From Ctena decussata (Eukaryota > Mollusca > Bivalvia > Lucinida > Lucinidae): a stretch of 64,000 nucleotides of DNA. Position 1 is the stretch's first letter. The number at the start of each line of letters is the position of its first letter. Location of the stretch: contig OZ022508.1 of assembly GCA_963989385.1 (NCBI GenBank), positions 53,731,087 through 53,795,086 of the forward strand, written 5' to 3'. Below, piece after piece: positions 24,772 to 37,500 of the stretch. The notes beneath the pieces were generated by a model that was given only the letters and a program-made list of their open reading frames with translations, was not told the origin of the DNA and ran no database searches. A program made the position numbers and the translations under genes.

Positions 24772-25242
24772 GGAATTATTGCTATTAGGCTGACAAATAA
24801 AATATCAGAGTCAACAGAGCATGTAATTTAGGTCAAGGATACAAATAATAGCAGCTTTACAGGAGTCGTCTGGGAAGCAGTTTCATGTCACACATTCAAT
24901 GATTGTGGTAAACGCAGTTTTCGACATGAAAATTTACATAGCGTCAAAACTTCAAAATGCATCATATAAAGACCATGCCAAGAATATTATGTATGCTAGG
25001 TTGTATTTATCTTGTATTTATGCATTGCAAATCTGTAACACAAATACATACATTTATATGAACAAACATACATATAGATGTCCAAGGATTGGATATAGAC
25101 TCAGTATATTATCGTCACCAACCTAAACTGTAAATATACATACAACCATGTATAAATAATTGCAGGATTGGAGAGATAATTTGCAAAATATATACTTACG
25201 TATTACATCATCTGTCCCTTATTATCAAAAGCTAACCACAAA

Positions 25243-26174
25243 TATACTGACTCAAAAAAGTTCCTATACATGAAACATTGTTTGTTTCCATCTTTACTGT
25301 AGAAGTAAAACGCTCAGATTTTCATTTCTACAAGAAAGAGTATTCTTTGTCTGTGCAACAGTCCAATTTGATTGATTTTCTTAAACTCAGAATGATACAA
25401 GAATGTCTTAAACACTGCAGGGGTCGTTAATCAGTTTTGCCGATTAAAATCATCAACATTGCTAGACTTAAATGCGTTAAAAATTCTCTGCAAGGAATAA
25501 TTTTCCCATATCACCCACGCAACATTGAATTAGACATTTTGGGTATCAAACCGCAAAACAATTAGGGAAATTCAGCCACTTCACGTCCAAGAATTGAAAC
25601 AATGGCATGGGGTCCTTCTTTTCACAGAAATTGTGTTTAATGTCACTTTCAATAGAAATTCCACAGGAAATTGAAATAGGGAAAACTTTCAGTTGCGTGA
25701 CTTTTCTTCAATATTCGTCATAATGCCAAACGGAGATAATGATTATAAAGCGATTTTGAAAGAATAACACTGAAAACTTGATAGGCAAAGACTAAATAGC
25801 AATTCGAAAATCTCTATATTTTTAATTCAAAGGGAGATAATCTGAGAATTTCACTAATTCAAACATCACCTGTAGTGTCTCATTACAGGATGCAATAGAT
25901 TTTAGGTGTATTTCAAAGTTCACGCAAAATGACCTTTAAGTTGCAAAGTCAGTTTCACGTGTGCGCATGCGCATTGATAGCTTACATTCCAAATCACTCC
26001 ACAAGAATATTGCAAGATAACTCTTTAACGGAAAGGTCTAATTCTAAGATTTTTTCGCTCTTTATTGATGAATGTCTATTACATGCTTCAAAAGTTTTAT
26101 TCATGCACAATATCCACCAGGTGACTCTAAATGTTAGTTAGAAGTTGGTATCGTAACTTTTTTGAGTCAGTATA
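25243..26174. mobile_element. Tc1/mariner-like non-autonomous element
   Basis: Ends are inverted copies of TATACTGACTCAAAAAAGTT, with TA at each outer edge (932 bp). No transposase reading frame is visible inside. Confidence 0.65.
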
Positions 26175-26409
26175 TATTCAGTAAATGCAATAAAACTTAC
26201 TATGAAAAGAGTAGAAAAGATAGGAGACTATGATGAGGAAAAGTGCCTGCCATTACATGAAAGGGTTTTATAACGTTTAGAGTGCGCTACAAGACGAAAA
26301 CTAAAACTAGCCTTTGTATCAATAATTTTGGTGTACTTACATTTAGAATCATCTATATGTATAAATTAACATTAAATTAGATTGCTGAATATTTATGATA
26401 GCAAGCACT

Positions 26410-26843
26410 ATAGTGTAACGTGGGCCGACCTGCAAACAAACCCCGTCAGTGGAAAAGCATGCTCACCCACCAAGGGCGGTTTATTTGCTTATATACCCCA
26501 ACATTTACTCGACCACAAACTGCCGAGTTTGTAATTTGCATATCTATTTATATCTGTGACCTTCTACCGTCACATTACTTTCCCCTCCGAGAAGTCTCGT
26601 CCCGAGACTTGGCCTGGGAATTACATGGGTAAGGCAACTCCGGTCTGGCAGTTGTCATTATCCCACCGCTGCCACCAAATGTAACGTGGGCCGACCGCAA
26701 ACAAACCCCGTCAGTGGAAAAGCATGCTCACCCACCAAGGGCGGTTTATTTGCTTATATACCCCAACATTTACTCGACCACAAACTGCCGAGTTTGTAAT
26801 TTGCATATCTATTTATATCTGTGACCTTCTACCGTCACAATAG
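26410..26843. mobile_element. Miniature LTR retroelement (TRIM-like) with 4-bp TSD
   Basis: Two near-identical direct repeats, 26414-26574 and 26680-26839 (161 and 160 bp, apparently one indel), both start TGTAACG and end GTCACA (TG...CA), enclosing only 105 bp. ATAG flanks both ends (26410-26413, 26840-26843), the target duplication expected of an LTR element. A TATATA motif sits within each LTR. No gag-pol remains and no primer-binding site was recognised. Near identity of the LTRs suggests a recent insertion. Confidence 0.75.
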
Positions 26844-27069
26844 TTTGCAAGAAATAGGGTTTAACGCGACGGTCAAGGCAAATATGGGGACACAAATATA
26901 CAGAGTCAACAGAACAGAAAATATAGGTCGGTGGTACAAACAAATGCAACATGACTACAGACCATCCTTTTGGCGTTTTGCCAGGTACGATAAATGCAAT
27001 TATCATAATTTGCAAGCAATGGATTTAAGCAGATATTACTGTAAAAGCTGGATTTAGGTGACCTAATGC

Positions 27070-27415
27070 ATCCTCAGTGAGTTATTGCTGAGCGTTCTAA
27101 AGCGGTGCTTCTGTTGTCTTTACTAGTCTTGTCATTATCGGTCACCTTTGTATGAGTCTTAGGCTTTTGATACGTAATTTAGAATAGCCTCTTTGCCATC
27201 TAATGGGATATATCTGATGTCTTGTCTTTACTCTTGTATTGAATTGTCTTGTTTTGTAGGCCGTCTTATCGGTTTACGTTTTGCCATTTTGTGTTCGAGC
27301 ATTATGTGCCGTTCGATTTATCGGTTCCTGATCAATGTTTTCTCATCTACTGAAACGTTAAGGACGATGCTACTGTGGACGAACGGATAAACGTAATGAC
27401 TGACAGACGGACAAG
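27070..27415 (+). repeat. Dispersed repeat, motif TTGCTGASCGTTCYAARGCGG
   Basis: TTATTGCTGAGCGTTCTAAA then GCGGTGCTTCTGTTGT. The same motif occurs at 47178-47214 (+) and 57494-57516 (-). Boundaries unclear. Confidence 0.4.
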
Positions 27416-27504
27416 AGAACGTCTCTATCACATCTTACCAAAGCAGACGCGACAAACAGAAAGAAGAAAAATAAAATAAACTAGACAATCACTAAAGGTG
27501 ATGA

Positions 27505-29321
27505 ATGCCCCCGCCATATGCCTCACTAGAAAAGTAATGTTTTAAAACATATTTGTGTGAAGTTACATCAAAATCTGTCAATAAATAAAGGTGCTAGAGG
27601 GATGACTAAGTTTTTCTTAAAAGTAGCAACTGTGACCTTGACCTTGGAACTACAACCCTGAAAGGTTAACTTGTCCAAGATATTGTCATACTTAATATAT
27701 GTGTGAAGTTCTATAAAAATCAGTTAATAAATAAAGGCGCTAGAACCATGACAAATATTTACATGTACTTATAATAGTATCTGTGACCTTGACCTTGGAC
27801 CTACAACGATGAAACGTTAACTTGTCCCAGATATTGTCAAGCTAAATATTTGTGTCAAGTTGACCAAAATCATTCCAGAGGGATGACAGCATATTTTCTA
27901 AAATAGCAAATATGACCTTGACCTTTACCCTGAAATTCTGGATCACGAACTTGTCCAAGATATTGTCACACTAAACATTTGAGTGAAGTTACATCAAAAT
28001 TGTCAATGAATAGGAGCAGAGGAATGATAAAGTTTTTTTCTAAAAATAGCAACTGTGACCTTGACCTTAGACCTGCGGTGCTGAAATAGTAATTTATTTA
28101 AGATATTGTTATACTTAACATTTATGGGAAGTTACATCAAAATCGATCTATAAATGAAAGCGCTGGAGCAATGCCCTAGTTTTTCTGAAAATAGCAACTG
28201 TGACCTTGACCTTCATCCTACAAACCTGAAACGCAAAGTTGTTCGTGGTTTTGTCATACCCAATAAAGCTGTGATGTAATACCAAAGAGGCCGCTAGAGC
28301 GACGATAAAAGGCGAGATTGTATTTAAGCTATGGAAATATGGTTAAAATATGTATGTTATTCAAGGGGACATTATTCTGCAATAAAGACCTGACTGAAAG
28401 TTCTGTTTCCTTTATGCACATGTTCAATGCATGTCTGAACTGTGTTGCAAGTTTCAAATCCCTACATCAAATACTATTGGAGGAGTTGCAGAGACAAGAA
28501 CAGTACTACAAAGTGTGAAATATGGTCAAAATATGCATGTCATTCAAGGGGATGTAATTCTGCCACAATGACTGGATCAAGGTTTTGTTTCCTTTATGCA
28601 CATGTTCAATGCATGTCTGAACTGTGTTACAAGTTTCGAATCCCTACATCAAATACAATTGGAGGAGTTGCAGAGACAAGAACAGTACTTCAAATGTGAA
28701 ATATGGTCAAAATATTTATGTTATTCAAGGGGACATAATTCTGCAATAAAGACATTAATCAAAGTTCTGTTTCCTTTATGCACATGTTCAATGCATGTCT
28801 GAACTGTGTTGCAAGTTTCAACTCCCTACATTAAATACTGTAGGAGGAGTTGCGGAGACAAGAACAGTACTCAAATGTGAAATATGGTTATAATATGTAT
28901 ATTATTCAAGGGGACATTATTCTGCAACCAAGACCTTAATCAAACTTCTGTTTCCTTTATGCACATGTTCACTGCATGTCTGAACTGTGTTGCAAGTTTC
29001 AACTCCCTATATCAAATACTGTAGGAGAAGTTGCGGAGACAAGAACAGTACTCAGATGTGAAATATGGTCAAAATATGTTTATTATTCAAGGGGACATAA
29101 TTCTGCAATAAAGATCTTAATCAAAGTTATGTTTCCTTTATGCACATGTTCTATGCATGTCTGAACTGTGTTCCAAGTTTCAACTCCCTGCATTGAATAC
29201 TGTAGGAGGAGTTGCAGAGACAAGAACAGTACTACAAAGTGTGACGGACGGACGTACGGACGTATGCACGGACAGACAAGGGCAAAACTATATGCCCCTC
29301 ACCACTTCGTGGCGGGGGCAT
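27505..29321. mobile_element. TIR element with two internal tandem arrays
   Basis: Ends ATGCCCCCGCCA and inverted TGGCGGGGGCAT. The left half repeats a unit of about 130 bp containing TGACCTTGACCTT, diverged, about five copies (27540-28260). The right half repeats a unit of about 181 bp starting GGTCAAAATATGTATGTTAT, five copies (near 28344, 28523, 28705, 28886, 29067). A GGACGGACGTACGGACG run (29243-29275) lies just before the right end. The unit contains short open frames that I regard as non-coding. Confidence 0.7.
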
Positions 29322-29443
29322 AATAAAAAAACAAAAACAACAACAAAAAACAACAACAAAAAACTGATGAGTGACGGGATTTAGGTGATCTAATGCACCA
29401 TATAAATAAAAAGTAAAAAGATCAGGTCGACACAAGTGATGAC

Positions 29444-30490
29444 TTATACCCCCTTCACACCAAACTCGTTCACATTACGGTCGGGAAAATTTTTCCAAAC
29501 GGGTTCAAACTGTGTGCGAACGGAGAGGACGTAGTAGCAACGTTTTAAGGTCTGTTTACCAACCTCATGAACGGACTCGGACGGGTTCGGACGGGAAGGG
29601 TGCTCCAGAACGTCGAGCATGTTTAAAATTTTCTGGCGACTATCCCGTTCTGGAATTAGACGGAGTTGCAACGTTCTTAAAACGAGATGGACGTGCTACG
29701 AACGGAATTGCCGTACTTCGATCTTACTAGGACGTATTACGACCGGGCACTATAGGCAGTGCGTGTTCACGCTGAATGTCCGTTGTAGCTCCTTCTTCCG
29801 ATTCGCAGACGGAAGAAACTCGACCAGGGTATGCAGCCCTCTTCTTCTCTTGACTCCCAGACTCAGGAAAAGGCACAGGAGACACTACAGCTAAATGGGC
29901 TTCAGATGAGACGCAGTTTTGGGATTTACCAGAAGCTGCTTTAGTATGGCCCGTCTGTCTAGCTCCGCTCTTGTTTGGAGGCCTGATACTCACAAGGGTG
30001 CAATGCTCTGCACAGCTCGAAATAATGAACGCGAATGAGAACTGGGTAGAACGCAGTGGTTTTTGTAGCTGTCGGACCAGGACGTGATTGCAATTACGTT
30101 TTGCACGCACTAGGGACGCGGTGAGGACGTAGTCAGAACGAGAAGAACTGCTTTCGAAGGAGGTAGTCGAGGTACGAACTAGTTTGGACTTTTTGGGGAC
30201 TAAGTAGAAAAAAGGTACAAACGGGGTTATACTGACCACAGACTTGCTTGGCCTGCTTGGAAACGGTCTCTGCACGAGGTGAACGGGAAATCTGGCCCGA
30301 TATGAACTTAATACGAACGGACTGTGTACGGGATGGACGTATCGAGGACTGTTTACGAACAAACTAGAATCGTATTACAGACATTTCAGGCCAAAAGGTA
30401 CACGTTCTACCCCGACCACAGCCCGTTACACGATATTCTGTGGACGGGATAGGACGTGTTGAGAACTAGTTTGGTGTGACAACGGCCTAA
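29444..30490. mobile_element. TIR element, CACACCAAACT ends, GC-richer
   Basis: TTCACACCAAACTCGTTC at the left and inverted GAACTAGTTTGGTGTGAC at the right, about 1.05 kb. The interior is rich in GAACGGAC and GGGACG-like short repeats. A minus-strand frame of 211 residues (30362-29727) is open, but its low-complexity sequence shows no recognised domain; composition alone could explain it. Confidence 0.55.
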
Positions 30491-30502
30491 CATTAGTGTT
30501 TT

Positions 30503-30508
30503 TTTATT
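30503..30508 (-). promoter_or_regulatory. Poly(A) signal AATAAA for gene A
   Basis: AATAAA on the minus strand about 185 nt beyond the gene A stop codon, giving a plausible short 3' UTR. The intervening UTR includes a (CA)n run. The site lies at the edge of the adjacent TIR element but outside its right terminus (30490). Confidence 0.45.
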
Positions 30509-30616
30509 CAGATGACCACATTAAACACAGAAACAAGAATTTCGAATGTTAACACAACTGATCAAAAATTGCTAGTTACAGAGCAATCGTGCGCCAGCAG
30601 TGTGGCTAGGATCGTG

Positions 30617-30638
30617 TAAATGTGTGTGTGTGTGTGTT
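30617..30638. repeat. (TG)n microsatellite
   Basis: About ten TG repeats within the predicted 3' UTR of gene A. Confidence 0.75.
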
Positions 30639-30692
30639 TCTAACCGGATTGGTATAATTAATATCATGGCTGGCATTGACTTGAAATATATT

Positions 30693-31516
30693 TCAGTTTG
30701 TTAGTGTAAACACCAGCAAGTAATCATTGTTCCAGCCACCAACAACGAGAGTACTATCCCTTTTTCTGTAATTGACAGCGTATGGATACTCTAGACCGTC
30801 ATCTGACGTCAGCAGTGTCTTGTCCTTCTTTCCGTCCTCTGTTATTATCTGACAAGTAAAAGACGTTTTGCCACAGACTATGATGTTATCAACCGAATCT
30901 ATGTAGATACCGTTCGGTCTGTACATCCCAGGGTCTGTATACTGGTACACGACATCCCCATTTGACGAGAAGCAGGTAACTGTATCGGTGTCCCAGTCAC
31001 CAACATAAATGTTTCCCGTGTATGCACTGGCAGTGACGTAATAGGGAGTCGTAAGCAAAAATGATTTTTCTTGTTGATCAATAACACCAATGCGTCTCTT
31101 CACTGTTCCGGTCATATCAAGCACAATGATCTCACCTTCTTTGTATTGGTGACAACTGGTGAAAATCTCTGTTCCTTTGACATTAACACCCCAACAGCTC
31201 TTCTCCATTTGTATGGTGCTACTCAAATGTAAACCTTCCTGTACATGAACATACTGCAATTGCCTTGTTAACAAACCTGGCAAAGTGATGATTACGCTTG
31301 TAGAGTTGACAGCTGATATATCCCAAGGTGACGACGTTAGGTTCAAACTTTGTATCACTGTGAAGTCACTTTTTAGCAAATTCAGTCTGTTATTTCGATA
31401 GTCACACAAAACTAGTTGTCCGTTTGACATAAATTCGGCCCCTGATATTAATGCATGATCTTCAGTATCGCCTCCGAACTTCATGTTAAATCTGCGGCTC
31501 CTGCCAATCTGCATGT
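30693..31516 (-). CDS. Gene A exon 5: NHL-like beta-propeller and stop
   Basis: Terminal exon after acceptor AACTTTTAG|ACATGC, encoding residues 245-518. Blade-like repeats recur about every 40-45 residues, for example GQLVLCDYRNNRLNLL, GNIYVGDWDTDTVTCF, RPNGIYIDSVDNIIVCG and DSTLVVGGWNNDYLLVF, with the P-x-G-I and D-x-x-N/D-x-I-x-V/V-x-G signatures of NHL/TRIM-type propellers. It ends in TLTN and TAA. The frame is open throughout, so it appears functional. Confidence 0.85.
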
Positions 31517-34500
31517 CTAAAAGTTAAGAGGTATGGTAAGTAGCCAAAGTTTTCCCTTCATTTTTAAAAAAGGAGACTTCCTGTTTCCTTTCCTGAGGCC
31601 GTATTTTAAAAACGACTTAAGTCGTTGCTATGTTGTTGCTAAAGCTTAATTTCTATGAAGGAGATTTCCCACAACTATGAAATTAGCTCTGGAGGAACAG
31701 TCTTAAAAAAGAGTCTCTTCCTCCAGAGCAAATTTCATAGTTATCGTCAACAATTGTTATGCTTACATATGCAGCATATTTATGATGAGTGGGCCAGACG
31801 AGGCTGGCAAAATGATGTCAAACGTTATATCCAGTTTTTGTATATACAACTATAAAAATGAGGGCAAAATGATAGAAAATTTTACATGATCAAATTAAAA
31901 GCTATTTTACCCTTGTATGTTAGTTATCCCCCGCCGAAGGCGGAGGGATATAGGTTTCTCCATATCCGTCCGTCCGTCTGTCCGTCCATCCTTCCGTCCG
32001 TCCGTCCGTCCGTCTGTCCGACCGGAGCCATAACTAAGTAACCACTGAACGGAATTCCATGAAACTTAAAATAAATATATATTACTATAACCCGCTGATG
32101 CACGTCAAGTCTCATCAGACTGGCTTCAGTAATGCAGGAGTTATTGCCCTTGAATTGTTTTAAAATCAATAAAATGAGCCATTACTAAGTAATCACTGGA
32201 TGGAATTTCATGAAACTTTAAACAGATATAGGTCACTATAATTCGCTGATGCATGTCAAATTTCATCAGACTGGCTTCAGGAGTGCATGAGTTATTGCCC
32301 TTGAATTGACTTAAAATCAAAAAAATGAGGCATAACTAAGTAACCAATTATTGAAACTTCATGAAACTTATACTGAATATGTATCATCATAAGGCGGCTA
32401 TGCTCATAAAGTTTCATCAGAATTGCATCAGAAGTGCATGAGTTATTGCCCTTGAATCAATTAAAATTGACAAATTTGGCGGAGGGATATAGGTTTCTCC
32501 ATGTCCGTCCGTCCTTCTGTCCGTCCATCCTTCCGTCCGTCCGTCCGTCTGTCCGTCCGGAGCCATAACTAAGTAACCACTGAACGGAATTTCATGAAAC
32601 TTGAAATAAATATATATTACTATAGCCCGCTGATGCACGTCAAATTTCATTGCACTGGCTTCAGTAATGCAGGAGTTATTGCCCTTGAATTGTTTTAAAA
32701 TCCGTCTGTCTGTCCGTCCGGAGCCATAACTAAGTAACCACATAACGGAATTTCATGAAACTTAAGATAAATATATATTACTATAACTCGCTGATGCACG
32801 TCAAGTCTCATCTGACTGGCTTCAGTAATGCAGGAGTTATTGCCCTTGAATTGTTTTAAAATCAATAAAATGAGCCATTACTAAGTAATCACTGGATGGA
32901 ATTTCATGAAACTTAAAACAGATATAGGTCACTATAATTTGCTGATGCATGTCAAATTTCATCCGACTGGCTTCAGGATTGCATGAGTTATTGCCCTTGA
33001 ATTGACTTAAAATCAATAAAATGAGGCATAGCTAAGTAACCAATTATTGAAACTTCATGAAACTTATACTGAATATGTATCATTATAAGGCGGTTATGCT
33101 CATAAAGTTTCATCAGAATTGCATCAGAAGTGTATGAGTTATTGCCCTTGAATCAATTAAAATTGACAAATTTAGCCATAACTAAGTAATCAATGAATAG
33201 AATTCTATGAAACTTTTAATAAATATGTATCACTGTAACACATTGGTGAATCTTATGTTTTGTCGAAATTCCTTCAGTTATCAATGAATTATTGCCCTTG
33301 ACTTGGTTTAAAATCTACAAATTGAGTCATTACTAAGTAACCAATGAATGGAATTTCATGAAACTTAAAATATTTATGTATTGTCTTGACATAGCAATGC
33401 ACATTAAGTTTGATCATAATCGCATCAGTAATGCATGAATTAATGCCCTTGAATTGATTTAAAATCCACAAATTAGCCATAACTTAGATACTGGACTGAA
33501 CAAAATTTCTTGAAACTGAATTAAAACTGTCATCATAGTGCAGTGATGCTTAGGCAAGTGTTTAAGAACAGCTTCAGCTTATGCCTCACTTATGCCAGAG
33601 TAATAGTCCTTCCAGCCCAGTGAACAAAATTATATGAAACTTAAAAAAAACATAATAATAAACAAATCAGGGCCACTTCGGCGGGGGATATAAATTCACC
33701 GAATTTGCTTGTTTTATCTGATGTTGGCACTGTTAAGAGGGCTGCAGACCTGCATTTAGACACACAACGCAAAAGTAATGTACGTTGACACGATTTTGAA
33801 GCAAAAGATTGGTTTCCATTTATGAAGCAAATAAATATGAGGAAGGTATGGTACAATTTCTCCAAAACAATCACATGTCATGCAGATGTGTCAAAATGTT
33901 GTCATAATCCTCAAAAACCTGCAAATAGGGTTTAGTTTGTAAAATCTGAACGGGACAAAGCGCCAAACGTCATTAATGGTGCTCCGCTGTAGCTGTACCT
34001 ATCTAGTATAAACCGAAAGAAAATACTTATTTTTCATTGTAATTTCTTCAAAATTTCACATAACGTAGCTAAAAGATTGAACTACTCTGTGGTATGAGAA
34101 AATGTACTATAACTGTATTATCTTTGCCGCCACAGCAAAAGTCCATGTATGTTTTGATCACCCCTCGTAGACGTTGAACAAAGTGAATACGAGGTTGCTT
34201 AGTGGTTGATGTCTGCTGAGAAAAGGAAAATAAGACCAGTTACCAGTTAGTACATGTGACCGTCTACACCACGGGACATCATGAAAGACGCCATTGTCAC
34301 ATACAGTCGTGTTGTTTCCATCTAGACCATAGTCCCTTTCACACTCTACTGTTACTGTCGTACCATGGGGAACTGAAGTATCTGGGTAAACTATACCATT
34401 GGCCACATTAAGGGTAGCACAATCTGTACAAAATTGACATACTGAATTTTAATGACATTGTCAGAAATGAGCATTTAAACCAGCTTGTGTACTTAAAAAT

Positions 34501-37500
34501 ACAGAAGTCGATATATATAAACATTCTAGATTTATGCTTGAAAGGCAAACTATTGGTAAGAAATATCTCCTATATCAAATGGTATTTGACATGTCCGAAA
34601 GCTTTCAAAACAACAATTTCTCTTCCTCTATCAATTTGATACATGTAAGCTTTTTAAAATCCGCAGGATTTCTATTTATGCTTCCTTGGAAACTTTAATT
34701 ATACTTTCTGCATACTAAAAGTGAACATTGTTTTGAAACTGTTACAACGTAAAAAATGCCTTATATTGTAAAAGTAAAACCTTATCGTATTTGAATAATT
34801 ATAAACGCGATTCTTTGCATGTTGTGTCATGACTGACAGGGGAATACAATGCGGTGAAAATGCTGGATTTTTTATGATTGCAGGCATATTGCATAACTTG
34901 GCGCTCTGCTTACAGTGAGGGACACTTCTAAAGATTCAAAATTTTCAATCTATCAAATTTTCAACAATTATACTTTCCAAATAACTTTGCTTTATTCTCG
35001 TTACAGGCAGCGCCTTGTATCCCTCGCCGAAAGCAGAGCAACATTAGTGCAATCATATTTTCATAAACACTTAATCCTAAAATCATTTTAATGCCATTAT
35101 GAAAAGGAACCAGATGAAACAGCAAGGAGGCAAAAAGCAGGTAAGGAAAAGGGGTTATATAAACGCATCCTTCAAGTTCATCACTTGGGCGGCTGATGTC
35201 TACTGAAAAAAATAAACATTTTAAGCTTTCATGCAGTCAGGAATTCAGTACTTATATTTTCTTTAGATAATAATTCTTATTTATCCGACAGTTGCGAGTC
35301 TTTCATCTACAACTTGGGGCTGTTATTGGGGATAAAAGATTAAGTCGAGTTCGGAATACCCTAAAAGGCTTGACTTGAACATTAATTGCCATAGCATTAT
35401 GCGTTTAACGTCACGTTAAGGAAATTAAACAAGACGTTCACATGAAGTACTTATTTTGCCCCGCGCGGAAAGTACTTTCTGACAGTGTTTTTTTTAACCC
35501 ATTAATGCCTAGTGGACTCTTCTATCTGTATATATTGGAAGAGTCCATTTTTCATTTAAGGGGTGTCAGGTTTAGTTTATTTTTCGATTTTTTGTTTTAT
35601 TTTGAGGAAAAATATCAATTTGTCATATGAAAAAAGTGTAAACCCTGATCAGACGCCGCGTTTGCGGCGTCTGATCTGGGTCTGCACTGTTTGCCAACAT
35701 CTCATTTTTGTGGCGATAGGCATCAATGGGTTAATCACAAACAGAAGTGCAGTAAGTACGGTTGAATCATCAAAGAGTTGACAATAACACTGCAGATAAT
35801 TGAACATACATGATCATCATGATAAATTCTGAAGTAACTAAATTCTGAAGGAATTTTTTGTGGAAGCAAGAAACAAATCAGAGAAAAGCAAATAGAGAAC
35901 TCGACCTAATTGTGCATTTTTATGTGCAGTAATAAATTTTGCAATTTTGCAAATTAAACAACCTACACCTTTTTGCACAGACCTCAGCGGAACTCTCTAT
36001 ATTCAGTTTTACTCAGAATTAACCTAATATACCACAAATAACCAAAAATAATCTTTAGATGAATAGTGGAGAGACTTTTTTGGTCGCCACATGACACTCA
36101 ACACACGCCATTATGAAAATTCTGATGCGAAAAAAATCAGAGAAAAGGCAATGGCAGGCATTGTTTAATTCAGTCTGTTCATGTGCAGAAATTTATTTTC
36201 AGACGCACCTTTTTGGCACTTAACGTCAGTCTCCCAGGTCAACAGACCCTTACACTGAGCCGAGCCTGTCTTGCTGTAGCCGGGATCACAGGATATAACT
36301 GGTGTTCCACCAATAAATGTGTCTCCAGAAACCTTGCCATTAGAAATTTCTTTGTGTGGTCCACAATCTGGTAATAATAAAGATAGTTGCAAATATGAGC
36401 TTATCTATTGCCGATATCAAATTTAACCTTAAAATTTAAAGTTTTGGGACACATATGTCTAAGCAAACACTGCACACTCAGATCAGACTGCTTCTTAGCT
36501 GTCTGGTCAGGGTCGACACTGTTTGCCATTCGATCTACTCTTTTGGACGCATTACTGCATTGTAAAATTATAGTTCCATTAAAGGACATTTATAGTAAAT
36601 ATTTTAGTGTCCCAAGTTCTAGAATATTACGGTATTTTTATTCGAGATAATTCATGGCAAGGAAGTATGGAAGGAAAAAACAGTAGGATGGATGATTGCG
36701 TCCTTTTTAACAGCATTACAGTCATATCAGGACGATGGGTGGTGATAATGAAAGGCTGTATGCAATGGAAACCCCGTTTGCGATTGAAAAGATTCCCGCC
36801 TACAGTGGGGCTCAAACAAGGGACCACTAGATCAGCAGGCTAGCTCTTAACCAACTAAGCTACCGGGGATCCTTAATGGAAATAAAGAAAGTACCAATGT
36901 TCGTCAACAAATATAAGTAAGTAAACTACGATTTTTACCTTTCAAAAAGTTTCATTAATTTGTGTACGGGAAGAAACTGTTCTGCAACATGTCACTCTTT
37001 GCAGAACATTTATACCAGTCTGACACTTTATACTCCAGAGATGAAAAAAGCTGAATTTGCAAACAGAGTAGATCCTGATGAGGCGGCCTCTTATGTGCCG
37101 CCTCATTTGGATCTTCCCTGTTTGCTCTCATCTTTTTTTTTTAATTTTGCAGACTCAAATTGTGTCGTCTGGTTTTTTGGCGCTTTTAGTGTAGACTACT
37201 ACTGGCAGCCCTGGTAAATTAAGTTCCAGTTCGCGCTTGTGGTTATTTTCTAGCAGCTTATATTTCTCAGGGTTACCCAGCCTCTCCATTCTGGAAGGAA
37301 ACATTGGTGCATAAGTATGGATGAAAGTAATTTGCTTACCAGAGAGCGTCATAATAAGTTTTTCATTACGGCTGATCGAGGCCTGAAGGGTTTTTAACTG
37401 TTGCGCTTGAAGTTTCAATGCCTCTTGTATCTCCTGTAAACTTTCGGGCGCTGCAACACCTATAAAAGAGCAGATAATTTATTTTCTTAGGAAACTGCGA

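Noticed and set aside
28318..29384. Series of similar 60-85 codon frames
   Set aside because: They repeat every 181 bp because the DNA is a tandem array, and each ends at the same unit position; no sign of a protein.
29727..30362. Open frame of 211 codons on the minus strand
   Set aside because: It lies inside a TIR element, is low in complexity and has no domain; GC-richer sequence with few stops explains it.
34191..34243. Extending Sushi exon 4 to the downstream stop as a terminal exon
   Set aside because: The GTAACT donor in phase 1 joins the propeller exon exactly in frame; reading on gives unstructured sequence.
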